NCBI GenBank assembly: GCA_018292915.2
Contig: JACVVK020000206.1
Location: 717,501 to 781,500, forward strand
Source of the DNA: Batillaria attramentaria
Taxonomy: Eukaryota > Mollusca > Gastropoda > Batillariidae
Direction: 5' to 3'
DNA length: 64,000 bases
Under the pieces are notes generated by a model. The model searched no databases and had not been told where the DNA came from. It saw nothing but the letters and a program-made list of their open reading frames with translations. Within the stretch, counting starts at the first letter, position 1. Each line of letters starts with the position of its first letter. Position numbers and translations under genes: made by a program. Below, piece by piece: positions 12,301-26,613 of the stretch.

Positions 12301-13094
12301 AGTGGATACATTCTCACACGGATGTTAGCTGACAAATAATCCACGCCAGAGAATGGTGCTCAGTACCAAGATACTAGCTGCAAATGGTATTTCTATGAGA
12401 TAAATTGACAGAGGATACATGTATCACCTACTGCGAGTCACAGATTTTAGCTCGTGTAAACACATTATACATCTTCGCAGAACTTAAAAAAAAAAAATCA
12501 ACTCACTAAAGTAAATTATCTTTGCAGGACAGCAGAGCAGGTTTCAGTTTGAGTCCACTTACATTTACATGTATGCATTTGGCGAGAGCTTTTGAAGCGT
12601 CAGTGGCAGCACTTCCGTATTATACAAGTACATACTCAAAGCTAACAAAGAGATCAGCAACAGCCATGCTGTTGAAAAACCAGCTGGAAGTGCATGTCAG
12701 CCGGAAAAATGGCTGCATTTGACAAAGCTCCACTGCAACTGTGAAAAAAAATACAAAAAACAAAAGGAGCAAGGACGCTTCAAATATCTCTCTGCCAACT
12801 GAGAAAGGCTGGAGGATTTCCAAACATACCGACACTGACAACGTCCGAAAATGCACTGCTGAAGTCAGGGAAAGTTTCGCCACTTGAAGGAGGAGGAGAA
12901 GAAGAAGAAGAAGAAGAATCAATACTCGCATCTTGAACACACATCGCCAGCCAGGTAATCCGTGGTGACACCAAACACGCGTTCAAGTTAGCTTCGGTTT
13001 CTCTCAAATATTAGCCTCGAGAAATACGAGAAATGATGTTCAGGTGACCTGGTTGTGTCTGGCGCAGACTTGAGGTTGGTTGGAGGAGTGGGGT
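9321..13094 (-). other. probable long fascin 3'UTR or 3' flank
   Basis: No coding exon was recognised. The plus strand is A-rich, so the minus-strand transcript would be U-rich, as long animal 3'UTRs often are. No minus-strand AATAAA was seen between the fascin stop and 9320. Whether the UTR is continuous is inference. Confidence 0.35.
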
Positions 13095-13300
13095 CTAAAA
13101 CTCCCACAGGATGCCGGATTCCTGTAGATCCTGGCCCACGGCCCGGAAGAGACCGTTCTGCTCGCCCTTCATGTAACAGCCGTTGTCAGCGCGAATGGTG
13201 AGGGCCGTACCGCGCACCTGCAGGCGGAACTCCGACTTGCTGGCGCCATCCGCCTTCACTGACCCATCTTCGTCCACTCGCCAGTACTTGCCGTTTGTAG
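13095..13300 (-). CDS. FSCN: fascin exon 4 (terminal)
   Basis: The acceptor TGTTACAG at 13308-13301 is followed by an in-frame segment with TNGKYWRVDEDGSVKA and ending DLQESGILWEF, stop 13097-13095. The GKYW block and the Trp-Glu-aromatic end match the C-terminal fascin trefoil (human ends in SLWEY). Confidence 0.96.
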
Positions 13301-14972
13301 CTGTAACACACAAAACACAGAAGACGTATTAGTTTAAAGTGCTAGTACCACGGACTAGTCTAAACTGACACCGTGACACAATAGCCGTCCTTACTTGTGT
13401 CTTGTGTGTGTGTCGGGGGGGGGGGGAGGGGGTATCATTTATGAAGGTGCTTACTGGTACACAAAATTCCGCAAGCTCAGTACTTGTTCAGACGGCAATG
13501 CCCATTCCTGGACCAAGACTAAACTTGAACCTCCACCCCTCTCCAGCCCCTCTTCACTTTGACGGGGCTCAACTGACTAAACCTGCGACTTAGCTGTTTT
13601 CTCTGAAGGACGACTCGGTCGAACATGTGTCGTAACCGACCTGTTTACTGTTCCCATGCGTGTGTCCACAGTCCGGTTTACTTTTAAGTTCAGCATACGG
13701 CAACTTGCAGCTGAGCGTCGCAAAACGTGCGTTTCTTTCTAATGAAGCTCAGTGACTGTGCCAAAACAAGGTGCAACGCAAACCGAGACTGACGACGGCC
13801 AAGATGTGAAGATGTTTGCAAAACGCAATGCTCCGCTCTAAGACTGACTCATAGGCCGATTTGTGGTCCTTCATTTTGCCGCCAATGTTGACAGGCAGCG
13901 TTTACCATCGGCATTTGTGTGCACCTCTCATGCTGCACTCAGCGCCCCCTTGTGGCGTAAGGCGGACGACCCTGGTCCGCCTCCCCTACGACCAGTCTTG
14001 TGTCACTGAATCGGGGACATTCTCAGTGACGACGTGCACATTCCAGTCCTCTAATACTACAGCCGAGAGATCGTCATAAGATTTGAAGGAAACTGTGAAT
14101 TTTCTTGTCCGTGGCAGGATATTTTGCGTCAGCTTTCTGCTATCTCTGTTCCGCCCTGTGTCAGTCTAGTCTTGGAAAACACTTTCTCTATTGTGCTAAG
14201 CTGACCGGCCGCGCTGTCGCCTTGCGTCTTTGAAGCACTAAACGCGGCGCAACGTTACGCACCGCATAAACTTGGCTAATCTTCCGGCACACTAACACAA
14301 CATATTGATGCAAACGATCGACCGACGACAAAACAAAGTCTGCGGCGTGAAAAGGAAACTCGGTCTAGGCCCCGGTCAGCTCCCCTCCTTGATTTCAGCG
14401 GCACACATTCCGGCCCTGGCGCACAATGTAAATTAATAACGCCCGGGCCCGTCAAGGAAGCACGCACTGCCTGGTTGAGTGATAAACAATGGCCGATCGC
14501 AGGGGGTGCAACAATCCTAATTAATCAATACGCCGGCGCTGTTCCTAATCCTAAGGTCGCAACATCATGCGATGCTTGTAGCTTAGGGTTGTTTGCTGAA
14601 CGAGAATAATACGTGCATAAGTTTCATCGGATTTACGATGGGACAAGATGCAATGAGGATTCAGCTACGCAGACGACCCGCGTGATTCGCCGACAGAAAC
14701 ACGACCCCTCGCTCCAGCAATATCAGCCCACGCTCATAGAACGACCTCCGGCGGGGGCGTCTGTGCTGCTCACACGACGGCTAATCTTGCCTACGGGACG
14801 ACCGCCGCCAAAGCAGAATTTATAGTGATGGAATGAAGTGCACTGTACAACTGTGCTTCTTGGTGAATCTTGACGCTTCGTTTAGTGTATTTATGACACT
14901 TTTTAGGCACTTCCTCTTCAATTTGAAAGTGTCCCCCGGCAGAAGCAACCTGCCTTTCCCAAAAGGGAGTGA

Positions 14973-15023
<51 letters not shown>

Positions 15024-16628
15024 TGCGCGCGCGCGCTCGCGCGGGGGCATGCATGCGTGTGCTGAGTCGTCGGTAGTGTTAGGAAAAGAAGCTCAGCTCA
15101 CCTTTCATAAAGTACACGCCCTCCTTGTTGGGCTCGGGGCTGTGCTCCATGTAGATGACCTCGTACGTGGACCGGTTACACACCATCTCCGCCTTGGCGG
15201 CGCCCGGCGACTTGGATCCCACAAAGCCGTGGTCGCTCTTCAGCACCAGCACGGGTCTGTTGACGATCTTCACGCGGAACTTCTCCTTATCGCCCACCGT
15301 CTCGCTGCCAGCGTACAGGCTGCCGGCCGGCTTGTTGAAGACGTAGTTGTTGTTGTTGGCCTTGATGCTGATGGTGCCGTCGTCTTGCCATTCCACGTCG
15401 AACAGCGTCAGGTCCGATCTGTATGGAGGAACGAAGAACGTCACGTGTACTCTCATGGGTGGGTGGGCGTTTGGGAGTCTAAGTACTCTCATGGGCGTGG
15501 AAAAAATGAAGCATGCTACAAAAGAGACCTGTGTTTCTTTGCAAAGATGATGTGTAAAGTGTATCTACTCCTAGCAGATTGTGGGGAGCTGGGGGTAGCC
15601 GAATGGTAGAGAGTTGCTCAATGCTCGGGTCGTGAGTTCCAATCCCGGCTGGAGCCAAATATGTGTACTGGCCTTTTTCTCGTTGCCCCGTCTTTGATAT
15701 CACCCTTACGTGGTGGAGAAGGGCGTTAAACTCCAAAACACCCATCCACCAACCCTATCAGAATGATTCAAGTTATGTTCTGGCAATAGTCGCTCAGGCT
15801 CATGTCACACGGGAGACGTTTTAGTCCGACCGAATAAACATCAGACAACTAAGGCTAAAACATGAACCGCAAAAATTAGACCAGAGACATTTTGTGGCCG
15901 TACGTTACACGAGGAACACGGAAAAACACCGTGTTCGGTCGATTTCGATGTTTGTTCGGACTAAAACGTCTCCCGTGACAGCAGCCTCAATGTGCGACGG
16001 ACAAATTGCTGCGTTTACATTTTATGCCTTTTCCAAGACAGTGGAGCTGACGACGTGATGGAAACCTAAACAATACCAAAATTCACTCACATACCACACT
16101 TACAATGGACGGATAAAGCTGACTGTGCGGAGAAAAGATTTGCAATGTAAATATTCCAAAACTATACTCACATGCCGGTGCCAACCGCCTGAATCCCTCC
16201 GAGTGGCTCCAGGATCCAGTACTTATTGTCGACAGTGCGGAAAGCCCACTTGCCCGTGTGACGGTCATACTCCATCTGGAAGATCTCCTTGTCGCTCTCC
16301 TCCTCCTCCTGGTTGGCGGACACGTCCACGCCTGCAACACGGATCCGTTGAAGTGCGTTCACACATGTGTTAGGAGGAGGAAATGCTTTGCAATGACGGT
16401 CACCAAAAGTGAAGGCAAATACAGGCAGAAAGAATCCTCCTCCCCGATTTTCTACGTATGGCGTTACTCGGCGCCCTGTAAAGACTTACTCTAAAGACCA
16501 ACTGAGACGCCATGGAAAACCAGGTGACTGAGTGTTGTGCATCACTACGACAAACTGTGTTCAGAAGGCATTAATCTGGTTAAAAGAATCGCCGACGGCT
16601 TTGGTCTGCAAACTGAATGCAGAATCAG

Positions 16629-16718
<90 letters not shown>

Positions 16719-16951
16719 CCTCTCTCTCTCTCTCTCGAGAGAGAGAGAAAACAAGAAACAAACAAACAAAAACAAAAAAACGTGCCGGTTCCAACACAAA
16801 CGCCTCATTTAAACGCTGGCACACCGTCGTGAATGACAAAGAGGAACACATCCCGATAGTCCCATGTCCGCCCTCACAGTTTACACCGAACTGAGTTCCA
16901 GGCGTACACTCCGTCCTTTCCCGTTCGCATCTTGAGTGTGCACTTGCTACT

Positions 16952-17022
<71 letters not shown>

Positions 17023-20000
17023 GAGTGAGGCTAAGAGAGGGAGGGGGAGAGAGAGAGGAGACGCATGGCAGGCTAATTGCAGCCGGGAGGATGGATTTAA
17101 TTTCTCGTGGTAAAACTCGATGAGGAGCCATTGGCCCTGCAGCGATTATCAAATTTCAAAGATGAGTTGCACCAAATCCTCTCTGCCTTCCTCACGACGC
17201 CACTATGCACTTTTTTGGCTGGGATGGGGGGGGGGGGGGGGAGGGGTGCTTACGTCCTCAACCGGCCCAAAACTATTTAATCGGCAACTGACGACCCGCT
17301 GAAAGAGTTTGTTTTTTTCTGTGTTGCACATCTGCAATCTGCACGTAAGCCACATACGTTGGTAGCTTCTGTTTGTCGGGTTTATGTACTTTTTTGGGGG
17401 AGTCGTGTTTGACTTTTCAATGCACCATAAGCATATTTCGCTGGGAAGGAAATAAATGTACAAAGTAGCGTAAAAGGGCCCATTGTCTAAAAAACTGATA
17501 TCACTGCGTGCTCCACTGGCGGTAACCCTCTCTCTATCTTTTTTCTTAATTGTTTGTTTGTTTTAAGGGAAATAAAAGCAAAAAGGCAATCTGCCAGACA
17601 CGAATGTCGTGATACATTACTCATCACACAGCAAACTCGGTCAGGCCCTGAATCAGAAAGGTCATGGAATAGTACAGGCGAACACTGACGTCACAGTCTC
17701 ATTACCACATTCCTCTCCCCAGCACTTCACTTATTGCAGTTTGCAGTATCGTTCTCCAACACCTACTCAAGGCCGTCTCAAGCCCTTTAACAGCCAGACA
17801 ACCGGATGCGGGCTCATGCGAAGGACTGGAGGACCGAAGTATGTCAAGTTCAGTAACTTCTAGACTATGACACATTTCGACATATTAGTCATTAGCCTGG
17901 GTTATTGTCCAGCTCCTCCAGTTTGCAAAGGGGGGGGGGGGATGACCGTAGTTTCTTTCAAATAGCAAAAAACCGAAACTGTTTGCAGAGCTATCACTCA
18001 GCGATGTCCTGTGCGAAAGGAGTCTCCGCTTAACAGTTTTGTACAAGGAGTATTGTACAGAGAGTGTTTCATCAGCTTTGTTTAGTTTCATGAAAAAAAA
18101 CAACTAATAAACAAACAACTCTAACATAACATCACCAAAAGCATAGTCTGCTCGCTGGTTCCCACTATGCATATAAACACTGAACAGACATCGTGTCCTC
18201 CCCAGATCTGAAACCAAACACACCAAACAAAAATAAGGCCGTGTTCTTTGAATAACCTAAATGTAATGAAATCAAGTGGACTGGTGCCGGCCTAACTGCT
18301 TCAGTGTTGATGTACGAGTATTTCCACAAAGAACTGAGTCAAGTCAGTGAGCAGCACAATGTGAACAACACAATGTGAACTGATGTGCGCCAACAACACA
18401 ACTCACTTGGTCTGACAACACTGAAGCGGCAGGCACTGAGGGCATCGAGGAGGCCCCCTACCCAAGAGGAATCCCAAGTGTGTGACATGTGAAATTCTTC
18501 ACTTCACGCCCCACGATCGTCGACAGATAAAGCTTCACCCCATGCCGACCTCGACTCATTCTTGACCATCAATTCTCCGGGGAAAAAAACGGATGCTCCA
18601 GTCCCAAAACACACTGTAGACGCAGCCGTTCACAACCGGCCCGACTCTGCGTGCGCGAAGGACGTCCTGCCTGCTGACCACTGACTGGCATAGCAAGCAG
18701 TGCGTCACCGACCTTCATCCTCGGAATGCAAAGTCACACTCTCATGTTAAAAAGGCCAGTACTAACAAATCTGAAACAGGTCAGCCAAACCAAGGCATGA
18801 TTGTGACCCGGCCCGGCAATGCTTTGGGACGGAGCCCAGGTTCCGTTACAGTGTAACAGAAACAATGACAACCATGGACTTCGTTGTGGACAGCAGCCAA
18901 AGTTCGATTAGACACAATTTTGAGTGAAAAAAACAAAAAAAACAAGATTATGCCCAGCACTCTGGGCCCGTATGTAATAGTCGAGGTTAGGGCTTTTAGC
19001 CCTGGGTTAGAGTCTAACCTCGAACTAAACTAGCTCAAGGGTTAACTTTTCTGTGGTTTTTTTTTTAATTTTAAATCAAGAAGCGGGCCCAATCCAGCAA
19101 ATTGCCTGAGCCGTTACAGAGGGATTTTTTTCTTCCTTTCTTCGCTTCCTTTTTTTTTAATTTAATTTTTCTTTTGGGTTTCTTTTGTCCTAGTCTGGGT
19201 TAGGCCCGTAGCCGTGGGTTAAATTAACCTCCACTTTTACTTGGGGGGCCCTGGACAACAGGCAAGGCTGGAACAGACACGTCAGTTTGGGCGGAAAAGC
19301 AATCTGAATGGAGCTGCCCAGAGCTGCGTCCGATGTTGAAAATTCGGCATACTCCACTCCGTGACATGGAGGCTGTCGTCTGCCGGGGAATTTGTGGGGG
19401 AGCCCCACCGACGCCGTGACACTTCAAAGCAAAAACACCATCTGAGATCCTGTGCCAGACAGCTAGGCCTCCCGTATATTTCTAACGGGACAGGTGCAGC
19501 CTCATTCACTCACTTGGACTGCAGGAAAGCATGCTGAGCAGCCAGAGGATCTAGTTGCGGCAGAAAAAAAAAGTTCTGGCAAGGGGTTGGAACATGAAAA
19601 TCTTACGAGACCAGATATGCTGTACATGCGTTTGGCAATTGTACAAATCGCGAGCGCTGCTTGCCGAATACGAGTATAACCCCTGATAAATGTTTAGCAT
19701 GGATGGAGATACATTCACCGTCAAATGGAACAGCTGAAGGAGCCTTGGAGTAGCAAAACAAAAATGTAAAACGTAAAATTCACACCTATAACCCAGGGCC
19801 GTCAGCAGGAACTGTACGTGAAGACTCAGTAGACAGATCTGCACTGACACATCTCGAGCAGTCTGAGCAAGCTCTGCACCAAACGACCCCAAATATATGA
19901 ACAACACGAATATACCAGGAAAAGTACGCATTTAGTGGTTTCCTGAAGACATGTTAATGACTTCAGTCCAGTGCAATAAATCACCGAAAACATCCTGCCT

Positions 20001-22405
20001 ACATATAGCACTGGACTTGGAAAAGGCCCCCCGGCAGTACTTGAAGTAGAGTAACCCCGTCGAGACGAAGGGCGTTTTATGTGGCTTTTACAGCAGCTCA
20101 CTGGAAACTTCAATAAACCCAACGGTTTGATAGCGTGTGAACCTTTTCGAAATCACGGAGATTTGTTCGCACCGTTATGGCCTGATGAACTATGCTACAA
20201 CACAGGCACGGGCGGTAAAGTGTACGGTATGTACGTACAGTCCAGCTTTGCACAGGAAACGTGTCTGGGTGCAACGGCATGCTGTATTTTGGCCATACAC
20301 GACGGATGTGAAACTGCAGACGAATCAGAATGACTGCAAACACGAGATAGTAGGGGAAACTTAATTAACCTCCACGTGTAGTCCAGAAGCTGAATTATAC
20401 ATTGCGTTAGGTCCAGAAGGTACTGAATATTGATTGGCTTTGCCGCAGCACGTAAGTCAGTTTGGGGGTAACCTAAGACAGGAAGAATCCGTCTAGATCC
20501 TCTACAGACAGCAGAATGAATAAATCAATGGTTCTCGTACACTACGAGTCAGAACCCATGCCATTTAATTGGTGCCCAAGGCCAGACTGTGCTAGAGTGT
20601 CTAAGTACTGCTAGACAGCGGACACTCCAGTATATGGCCCAGGGTCAGCCTCTAAGGTATCCACATACAGAACCGCTAGCTTACGTGTTTCCCCCCTCCC
20701 CCCCCCCCTCTCTCTCTCTTCTTCTCCTCCTTCTTCGTCTTCTTTTTCTTCTTCTCCTATGCAGCTTCTGCGTCATATCGTCAGCCAAGGAAATATCTGA
20801 CGTGGCCACCAAGGGAATGTTCATATCAGCTAGAGTTTTCGGATAACTAGGGTTTATTCCTAATAACCTGTGAGGGCCGTCATCATATAATACAAGGCGG
20901 AGACTAACTAACGTAATCCAGGTCTATAAGAACTCTCATCCACGTCCTACCGCTTGGTTACGACGGTATGGCGAGATATCAAGGACCATAATTATCATAT
21001 CCGCCACGCTCTTACACTCCTTGAAGATGCGGAAAATCAGCCCGTTGACAAGGAACCTTCTTCAAGGAAATTTGTGCAGTATCTATTGGCAACGACAAAA
21101 TTCGTTTTCCTCGTGAAGATGTTTATCCAGGCCGTTGCTACATCCTCAGCAACTTGTGCAGGAAATTTCTAACACGGCGTGACTCACACGTTTGTGTACT
21201 TCGCAACATTTTCCTCCTCTGGCTGCGCCGGAATAAAAACGTTTTGAAAACTATTAGCAAAAGGTTAATTTTTTTTCGTCCAAAATATGCCAAACAGCGT
21301 TCTTACTGGCTGTATACAATTAGTGCTGATGACTGCACAAATTACCGCTGAAGGCTTGACATAATCGCCAGCGCTAAGGTCGACAGCTTGTTAAGTTGTT
21401 AGTAACAATTGACACCAACCTCCATCAAAACGAATGCATAACTTTGCATTAAATCGTGCGTCAGGATTGTTTGAACTGGTGGTTACTGACGCCAACAGAA
21501 CAGTTATGCACGTCATCACACGAAACTGTTTTCCAGTCAAACTTTTGCTGTGTAGGAGGGTCGGAAAATACGACATGCTGATTGGATGGACTGGGGCCAT
21601 AGTGTGGCTCGTACAAATAATAAAAAAGAAAAAGTTCGGCCGGAAAGTTGAAAAGTCAGGACCAAGATCGACTACCGACCAAAGCGGACCGAAACTCCAT
21701 ACACCTTGGTGCTTCACCGGAAGATCATCAGTACTGCTCTGGAAATGTTCAGCCTACAAAATTAAAAAAATCTATCCAATTCTAAAATTCCGAAACTTAA
21801 ATGGCTGAGCTGGGCCTTCGCACCACGTGATTGTAATGTGTCCAGTGTGTGAGAGAATGCGTGTGCATGCGTGGGTTTAGGTCGCGACGCTTTGAGCCAA
21901 ATATTTGGGACAAAGCGCCTATATTAATGAGCAAAAAGCAAAAGCAAAGCAAAGCAAAATCAAAAGATACTGATCAATTCTAAATATAGCAGTCACGTTA
22001 CACAGAACGGTTCGTCTTTAAAAAAAAAATGGGGAAGGCCTAAAGAACTGGAAACTGCAGTCCACTGATATTTGTATTTGCAAATACATTCGTCGTTCCG
22101 CTATGCTGACAAGACAAGGTGCAAGTGAGCTGACGGACATTCCTGTTATGATCCCGTCGCCGCCACGAAGAACCGGGTTGTGTTTGGCCGATCGAACCAG
22201 CAAACGACAAAACACCTGCACTTTGAAAAAAATGGGGGTTCTAATGGCAAATCCGGGCTGTGGATCAACATGTGCTCGGCAAAAGCGAACCCATACTACG
22301 TCACCGGCGTCCCCGGCAAATCGGACCATGCGACAAGTACGGGTAGCCTTGACTGACTTCCCATTCTTTCTCATTACCTCTTTCTCATTGTCTATTTACT
22401 GGGAA

Positions 22406-22477
<72 letters not shown>

Positions 22478-23884
22478 GACTCATTACTGGGAAGTGTGGG
22501 GGGGGGGGGGGGAGGGGGGCTGGGGGGGGGGACGCGTTACCACTACTGAATACAGCGCCATCCTTTCAGTTTCTTGTCTGAACTAAGGAAGAAGACTTGA
22601 AAGTGCTAAAGCAGGACACAGCAATTTAGTGAACTATACTGTACTAGCAATTCTGGAATACAGTAATGCCTTGAAAATGTGGACTTGATCAGTAAATCAT
22701 ATGCCAAAAAGACATTTAGCCTGACGCTGTAAAGATCGCTGCGGAAAAGCCTTTTCGAAATGCAACCAAGCGGAAGTCATCTATACATATTAATTGTTAC
22801 TGTAGGGTCACCGGGCCAGTGTGAAGTGGACCCTTTGCCGGGACGAACATCCATTATTGCAAGAAAGCGTACTTCGCCACTTCAGTGTGTGCACTGTGAC
22901 CCAGTCGGTCAGTATGGTCTGCCCTTGGGACTGTGACCAAGACAGTCGTTGGAATATGTCCAGTAGGTTAAAACCTGGCCACAAGGCTCGGAGATCTCCA
23001 GCGTCAGTATCGGCTTCAACACAAACAGCAAGTCCTACGAGAGGTCAACGCCTACACTCAGAAGACATACACAAGGCACACTGGTTTGTGTATGCTAGCT
23101 TGGACTGGACAAATATTCTTACGGCTTTGGGCAGAAACCAAAAGAAAATAGCCACAATTCCAGGGCAGCGGACAGAGCTTATCCCCTAATCCCCAGCCAG
23201 GCGTGCACACATTGTTTGCAGAAACATCAGCTCGATCTGTCTGAAGTTCGACGGACAATCCAGTACTTGTTTTCTCGCCGCGGCCGGCCGGCGTGACCAG
23301 GCACTGGCCGGGCCCCAGTCAGCACTGACCAGGGTCGAAATTCGTGGATCATACTGACCTAGTCCGTATCAAAAAGGTCAGGCTGAACCCTGTCACAATT
23401 AACATCCATCTGCGGTGCATGTTGGCGCCTGGTTCGTCGTGTACGTGTCAAACTGCTGATGGCTGCACACAAACATCCGTCCTGGCCGGTCCCGTAAACA
23501 TACACACAGACGGGTACATTCTTCCGGCTTCTAGAGGAAGTTTCCCGTTTTCCCACGATGCCTTCGGTGTGAATGTTGGTTTGTGTGCTTTACATCTTTT
23601 TCAGTCAGGCTCTTTCCCGGCCAGCCGTGGCAACATGGCATATAAAGCCGGCCCTACACATTGCTAGAAGTCGCCCTTATCCCTGTCCTGTCGACTATCA
23701 TCTACCCGACTGGTGGAGGGCCCCTCGCCGTACACGTCGATACATCAGTCTCTGCAGGAGGTTCAAGTCTTGTGTGTCAGTATAGCATTAAAGATCTTGG
23801 AAAGCGCGGCCTTTGATAAAATACTTGTACTGATTACGGCACAGGCAACCGAGGACACGGCGTGTGTGTGTCAGTGTGTGTGTA

Positions 23885-23933
<49 letters not shown>

Positions 23934-26548
23934 CTCGGAGAGAGAGAGAGAGAGAGAGAGAGCATCCCGTCCCAAGAGACAAGTCTGACAGATGCGATTT
24001 GCGGGCACCCTGCTGCCAGCGATAAGAGTCGATAAGGTTTCATTTTCTCCGTCAGGTCCATACATTACCTTGTCTGTGCAAGACGACCCACAAAGTAACA
24101 TGTATACCGCAGATCCCCCAAATCAAAATAACTCAACTCCCTGATGGCGTGCACCAGATTCGATACAGAATATCCAGTCTGCTTCTACTCTGTGAAGTCA
24201 TGTGACGAAATAAAGGCCCGGTTCTCTCATTCTGGTGGGGAAGGAAGGCCCAGTGGGGGTTTCAGTGGTGTTATCGCTCCTCCTGATGTTGGCAGCGAGG
24301 TTACAGGAGACGTCTGGCTGGGGAGGTTGCGTGGCACCGGCGGAAAATTGTCACGCGCGGCGGGGAATCGTCACAAGCGGCACGTGCATAATAAAAATCG
24401 TGTCAAGTTTCGCCTCTGCACGTATTGAGCGAGTCGACTCGGTAATGATGGGAACCCCACTGTGACCCCTCGGAGAAAGTTCGATAATGTTCCTTTACTC
24501 CTTATTCTTTCTGCATAAATAGTAATCACGCTTGTTTTAAGTAAGGCAGTGTAAAAAAACAAAAAACAAAAAAAAACAAACTAAGGCAACGATATCACTG
24601 ATAAAATGTCGGCATATTTCAAGCACTTTTCAGCATGATACGCCCGTTTCCGTCAGTGTCTTGTTTACTCTGAACTAAGACTGAGGACTCTTGTCAGACG
24701 GGGCATCATAATCGCAACATTGACACGTCAGTCGGTGCCAATCTGTTTATTGGTCTGAAATTCTCGGCCTGGGTGTATCAATGGCGCTTCACAGAAGCTG
24801 ATACACGTACTAACTCCGATCACTGATCACGATCCTTTTCTCAGTCAGTAAGCACTGCGCATCACTGACTATGCCGCCTGTACAATTGACAGGGAAATCC
24901 CTTCACTAGTAAAGATGCATAAATAGACAATAACAAAAGGCTGGATAAAGGAATGGTGTCTGAGTCACACTGGTATCCAAATGAAAATCAACTCGATCAG
25001 GTGGAAGACTGATGCGAACTCCTGCATAGCCAGCGGGGTTCCCCAGTTCCAGTCGAAGAGAGTCGGTCTCACGCATCTGGGAGGCGGAGCGTGACTGGGA
25101 TGTGTGACTCACGCCTTTTTCTGACGTTGGGCGCTTTTTCATTACACCTGCTTAGAACAGCAGAGCTAACCTCACACACTGATCCTTTGCCGGTCCGACG
25201 TCATCTGGCTGAAAGTTTGTATCGTGGAATTACAGGAACAGGGTTATTAATTTTTGGATGACGCCGAGGAGAGATTTTGGTAGATACGTTTCTGCATGTA
25301 ATTTTCACAAACACCCTGTAATATAGGTTCTGCCGACGTGCATGAGTATGATTGTAATGATTTAGGACCGCCGCTTAGCGCCGCCGGCGTGTGAAGGCTA
25401 GTAGCTGACAGAAAGTTAAAAGAGTGTAACTGGGCGGTCGTGGTCTAGTGGTTAAACGTCACCAATGCGAGAGGTCAGGGGTTCGAGTCCCACTCGAGGC
25501 AAAGAATTTTTCCTTCTCGTATGTGGCACCGTTCATTCGGGCCGATCGTCGGGGGTTCTCTCCGGGTACTCCGGCTTCCTCCCCCTCTGCTTTGGAAATG
25601 TTCAGCCAACCAAATTTGAAAAATAAATGCAATTCTAAATTCCGAAATTTAAATAGCTGAGCTGACCCTTCGCACCACGTGATTGTCATGTGTTTATGTC
25701 CAGTGTGTGAGAGAATGCGTGTGATTCACGTGAGCGTGCGTGTTGGGTTCAGTTCGCGGCGTTTTGAGCCGATTCACGAAAGTGGGTAAAGCGCCTATAC
25801 AATACCCATTATACATACTTATGCAGGTAATAGCAATGAATTGAAAGGGCTGCCCACGAAAATCAAAGTCTACAAATTCAGTTTCAAACATTTCAGTTTC
25901 TTTGAATATAATACTATTTGTTGGTTTCCCGAACAAGGTGTTCACGGCACTGGTTCAAGCACGACCACTTGTGCTGAGAGAATGACACGAATGACATTAT
26001 GAAAGACTGAACCCCACACTTCAAGTAATGGAACAATACTTATCACTGTGAGGCGATCATCACCAGCACCAAGGAGGCACACCCAAATCAATCTTCTACT
26101 AGAACCCTCTCGGTTGTTCGCACAGTGAATAGCGGGCTGGACATGCAGGCAGACGTCCTAATGAAAACGGAACCGGTCGATAATCCGAGCATGGTGTAAT
26201 GCCGCAGCAGGAAACCTCTCTCTCTCTCTCTCCGACTGGAGGCAGCATTCACCACGTGGTGAGTGCCTGAACACTTTGTTTCTGTTTTCCGCGGTGATGC
26301 ACAATATTTTTTTCTTTGGAGCCGAAAATCAATGAACGTCACCTTTATAATACCGAATGAACAAACGGAACTGACTGCTTAAAGGCCTGGGAAAAAAGTC
26401 AATGTTTCCTCTTTGTCAGTGCCGGCAAAGCGGCCTGCTTCAGTTGCCGCAGATGCTGCAGCTGTGACTGACTCGCGGCTTGCACAAAGCTGTCGGTGTC
26501 GGAATGGAGATGCAAGAACTTTGAAACAAAGGAGTGTTACAACACAAA

Positions 26549-26613
<65 letters not shown>

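Noticed and set aside
14977..15609. 210-residue plus-strand ORF opposite fascin exon 3
   Set aside because: It is the antisense shadow of a conserved fascin exon plus a microsatellite.
18957..19095. Possible TIR element with GGGCCC ends and a GAGGTTAG palindrome
   Set aside because: The end match is short and the interior symmetry is limited to one 40-bp palindrome; boundaries could not be supported.
20954..21172. 72-residue ORF that looked exon-like
   Set aside because: Composition is plausible but no family match or flanking splice signals were found.
22018..22549. Overlapping ORFs of 118 and 148 residues
   Set aside because: No recognisable family, no splice sites that extend them, and the plus-strand one ends in a GT microsatellite.
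25432..25505. Genuine tRNA gene
   Set aside because: The A- and B-boxes are present but a clean anticodon arm and acceptor stem cannot be folded by eye, and the sequence is the head of a SINE with another copy nearby.
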